Assembly: GCA_964528445.1 (NCBI GenBank)
Contig: CAZGSL010000022.1
Span: 1 to 34,423, forward strand
From: JAXHMM01 sp964528445
Lineage (GTDB): Bacteria > Bacteroidota > Rhodothermia > Balneolales > Balneolaceae
DNA: 34,423 nt
Direction of reading: 5' to 3'
Positions 32,863-34,423 of the stretch are shown one piece after another. Position 1 is the first letter of the stretch. The number at the start of each line of letters is the position of its first letter. The notes beneath the pieces are model-generated. The model was not told the DNA's origin. It was given only the letters and a program-made list of their open reading frames with translations, and searched no databases. Made by a program: the position numbers and the translations under genes.

Positions 32863-33161
32863 CTGTTATCCGCGTGTTCTATTTCGGTTGGATTGCGCCG
32901 ACAAACAAAAAGGAAAGATAAATGTTATAGAGCTTCTTTTCTGAAAAGTTTGGACCCCGGCGCCATGCCGGCCGGGAGACAATGAAACGAGGCGCGCTTC
33001 CAATTTAGATTACTTCTGAATTACCCGCCGCTCCCCCTTCAGCGTCCGGTATCCTTGCCTTTTTACTCTTTTCGCCTCATCTTTCCTCAACCTGACTCGG
33101 GTCCGGGATCCGGGCGAAAAATTCCCGGGGAACAACCGACCAAATCATCTCAGACAAAGCG
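32863..33161. other. Divergent control region, adenosyltransferase / sdhC
   Basis: This 299-nt gap lies between divergent genes and should contain both promoters. It holds a small perfect stem CTTTT-CTG-AAAAG (32936-32948) and a hairpin CCGGC-GCCAT-GCCGG (32957-32971). On the plus strand TATCCTTG at 33050-33057 resembles a -7 box with one mismatch, about 110 nt before sdhC. On the minus strand TAAATTGG (33006-32999) is a similar weak match facing the adenosyltransferase. No ribosome binding site precedes sdhC. No gene or riboswitch could be supported. Confidence 0.5.
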
Positions 33162-33854
33162 ATGCCATCATTTCTCAAAGCGCTTGAATCACAGGTAGGC
33201 AGGAAATTACTTACAGGGATCACGGGAGTCGGGCTGATCATTTTCATCATCGGCCACCTGGCCGCCAATCTCTCCATTTTCGGCGCCGACCAGGCCTTTA
33301 ACCGCTACACCCTCGCCCTGGAGAACATGGGCGTCTTCCTCTACATCCTGGAATTTATCCTGGCGGTCGGTTTTCTGCTTCACGCCTGGGTGGGCATCTC
33401 GATATGGTGGAGGCGACGAAAGGCCCGTCCCGAGGGATACCGCAAATACGAGACCAGGGGAGATCCCAGCAAGCAGACCTGGGCCGCGCGGAGCATGATT
33501 TTTACCGGCATCGTGCTGCTGGTATTCCTGGTGATCCACCTGGACACCTTCAAGTTCGGGGCGACCGAAACCATCATGATCGACGGGGAGCCCGCCCGCG
33601 ATATGAAGGCCCTGGTCATTGAAACATTCCAGAGCCCGCTCTACGCATTCGGCTATACGGCTGTGATGATACTGCTGGGCTTTCACCTGGGACACGGATT
33701 CTGGAGCGCGTTCACCTCGCTGACCATGAGGCGGGGAAAAATGTCGCGGACGCTCTACGTTGTCGGCATCCTGTTCGCCCTGCTGATGGCGGTCGGTTTC
33801 CTGTTTATACCGCTCTATATCTATTTCACGGGCGGAGAGGGGGGGCTTCTGTGA
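33162..33854 (+). CDS. sdhC: Succinate dehydrogenase cytochrome b558 subunit (SdhC, di-haem type)
   Basis: The 230-residue protein is the single, five-helix membrane anchor of the Bacteroidota/Bacillus-like succinate:menaquinone reductase. It has hydrophobic segments at about 17-37, 56-81, 111-130, 160-180 and 196-222, with His at 32 (GHLAANL), 74 (LLHAWVG), 126 (VIHLDTF) and 175/178 (FHLGHGF). These are the expected ligands for two haem b groups. FLYILEFILAVGFLLHAWVG and SRKxxTGITG-like GRKLLTGITGVGL near the start are characteristic. It passes electrons between the flavoprotein/iron-sulfur pair and menaquinone. sdhA follows after 82 nt; sdhB should lie beyond the window. Confidence 0.95.
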   Translation: MPSFLKALESQVGRKLLTGITGVGLIIFIIGHLAANLSIFGADQAFNRYTLALENMGVFLYILEFILAVGFLLHAWVGISIWWRRRKARPEGYRKYETRGDPSKQTWAARSMIFTGIVLLVFLVIHLDTFKFGATETIMIDGEPARDMKALVIETFQSPLYAFGYTAVMILLGFHLGHGFWSAFTSLTMRRGKMSRTLYVVGILFALLMAVGFLFIPLYIYFTGGEGGLL

Positions 33855-33863
33855 TTCCCTCTC

Positions 33864-33877
33864 CCGACGGCCGTCGG
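33864..33877. repeat. Perfect 14-bp palindrome between sdhC and sdhA
   Basis: CCGACGGCCGTCGG is a perfect inverted repeat beginning 9 nt after the sdhC stop and ending 59 nt before sdhA. It could fold as a small mRNA hairpin that adjusts sdhC versus sdhA levels, or be a protein-binding site. No T run follows. Confidence 0.4.
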
Positions 33878-33936
33878 CGGACGGATCATTTGAATCGCAA
33901 TCTGATAACGCGGCTAATTAAAACGGATTTTCACCG

Positions 33937-34423
33937 ATGAAACTAGAGCCAAACGTACCCTCCGGACCGCTGAAAGAGAAGTGGTCGAACCATCTCAACG
34001 ACATCAGCCTGGTGGCCCCCAACAACAAGCGGAAGTACGAGGTGATCGTGGTGGGTACGGGGCTGGCCGGCGGTTCGGCCGCGGCGAGCCTGGCCGAACT
34101 GGGCTACAACGTCAAGAGTTTCTGCATCCAGGATTCCGCCCGACGAGCCCACAGCATCGCGGCGCAGGGAGGGATCAACGCCGCCAAGAACTACCCGAAC
34201 GACGGGGACTCCATCTGGCGCCTCTTCTACGACACCATCAAGGGCGGGGACTACCGCTCCCGCGAGTCCAACGTCTACCGCCTCGCGCAGATCTCCAACG
34301 AGATCATCGACCAGGCCGTGGCCCAGGGCGTGCCTTTCGCGAGGGAGTACGGGGGACTCCTGGCGAACCGCTCCTTCGGCGGCGCGCAGGTCTCCCGCAC
34401 CTTCTACGCCCGCGGGCAGACCG
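33937..34423 (+). CDS. sdhA: Succinate dehydrogenase flavoprotein subunit SdhA (partial, N-terminal 162 residues)
   Basis: The frame starts at the ATG at 33937 (MKLEPNVPSGPLKEKW) and runs off the right edge. The FAD-binding VIVVGTGLAGGSAAASLAELGYNV is at about 37-60. The covalent-flavin region is RRAHSIAAQGGINAAKNYPNDGDS (about 68-91), where His in RAHS is the likely FAD attachment residue. GGDYRSRESNVYRLAQ follows. This is the SdhA type that pairs with a single five-helix b558 SdhC, as in Bacteroidota, Bacillus-like and Wolinella enzymes. No ribosome binding site is evident 5-12 nt upstream. It oxidises succinate to fumarate on the cytoplasmic side of the membrane. Confidence 0.95.
   Translation, partial: MKLEPNVPSGPLKEKWSNHLNDISLVAPNNKRKYEVIVVGTGLAGGSAAASLAELGYNVKSFCIQDSARRAHSIAAQGGINAAKNYPNDGDSIWRLFYDTIKGGDYRSRESNVYRLAQISNEIIDQAVAQGVPFAREYGGLLANRSFGGAQVSRTFYARGQT

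Noticed and set aside
32863..33161. Cobalamin riboswitch upstream of the PduO-type adenosyltransferase
   Set aside because: No B12-box or matching pseudoknot elements are visible on the minus strand.
1..34423. CRISPR arrays, insertion sequences, tRNA or rRNA genes, toxin-antitoxin or defence genes
   Set aside because: No regularly spaced repeats, transposase motifs, cloverleaf or ribosomal RNA sequence, or defence-family motifs were seen on either strand.

Overview
The window reads as chromosomal core DNA from a GC-rich (about 60% by eye) Gram-negative bacterium of the FCB group, most likely Balneolota/Rhodothermota or a close Bacteroidota relative. The evidence is an alternative complex III (act) operon, a five-helix di-haem b558-type SdhC beside SdhA, a Bacteroidota-style CoaBC active site, an acidic divergent omega subunit, and promoter-like sites of the Bacteroidota TTTG / TAnnTTTG type. 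Many starts lack a clear Shine-Dalgarno sequence. I see no tRNA, rRNA, CRISPR array, insertion sequence, phage or defence genes.

Layout. (1) 1-7411, minus strand: actABCDEF, with actF cut by the window edge. This is the quinol:cytochrome c / oxygen-reductase feeding complex. Its ActE carries an extra C-terminal cytochrome c domain resembling the one on CoxB of caa3 oxidases. (2) 7412-9109: a 393-nt divergent control region, then a DUF420/CtaM-like oxidase-assembly protein (+) and a UPF0173 metallo-hydrolase (-). (3) 9356-11105, plus strand: a YciO-type protein and 6-phosphofructokinase, 1 nt apart. (4) 11116-20753, minus strand: RodZ-like protein, ligA, a 7TM-HD c-di-AMP phosphodiesterase (pgpH type), xerD, gamma-glutamyltransferase and mtnA. 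(5) 20947-25200, plus strand: comF, an unknown membrane protein, menG/ubiE, fabZ, panB and surE. (6) 25209-26542, minus strand: an unknown membrane-anchored protein overlapping a lipase-family hydrolase by 4 nt. (7) 26726-27868, plus strand: a YghO-like acyltransferase-fold protein. (8) 27878-32862, minus strand: PduO-type cobalamin adenosyltransferase, glmM-type mutase, then the widely conserved yicC-gmk-rpoZ-coaBC block. (9) 33162-34423, plus strand: sdhC and a truncated sdhA.

Functional links. SdhCA would reduce menaquinone, MenG makes the last methylation of menaquinone, and the Act complex oxidises menaquinol; CtaM-like DUF420 would help assemble the haem-copper oxidase that normally accompanies act. 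PanB and CoaBC are two steps of CoA synthesis. RodZ-like, GlmM, PgpH, LigA, XerD and Gmk are growth, envelope and DNA housekeeping.

Novelty. I did not find a convincing undescribed multi-gene system. The best leads are the ActE-CoxB-type cytochrome fusion, the lipase-family enzyme without an export signal coupled to an unknown membrane protein, the substituted CoaC active site, and some promoter and inverted-repeat structures. All functional calls come from reading the translated sequence without database searches.
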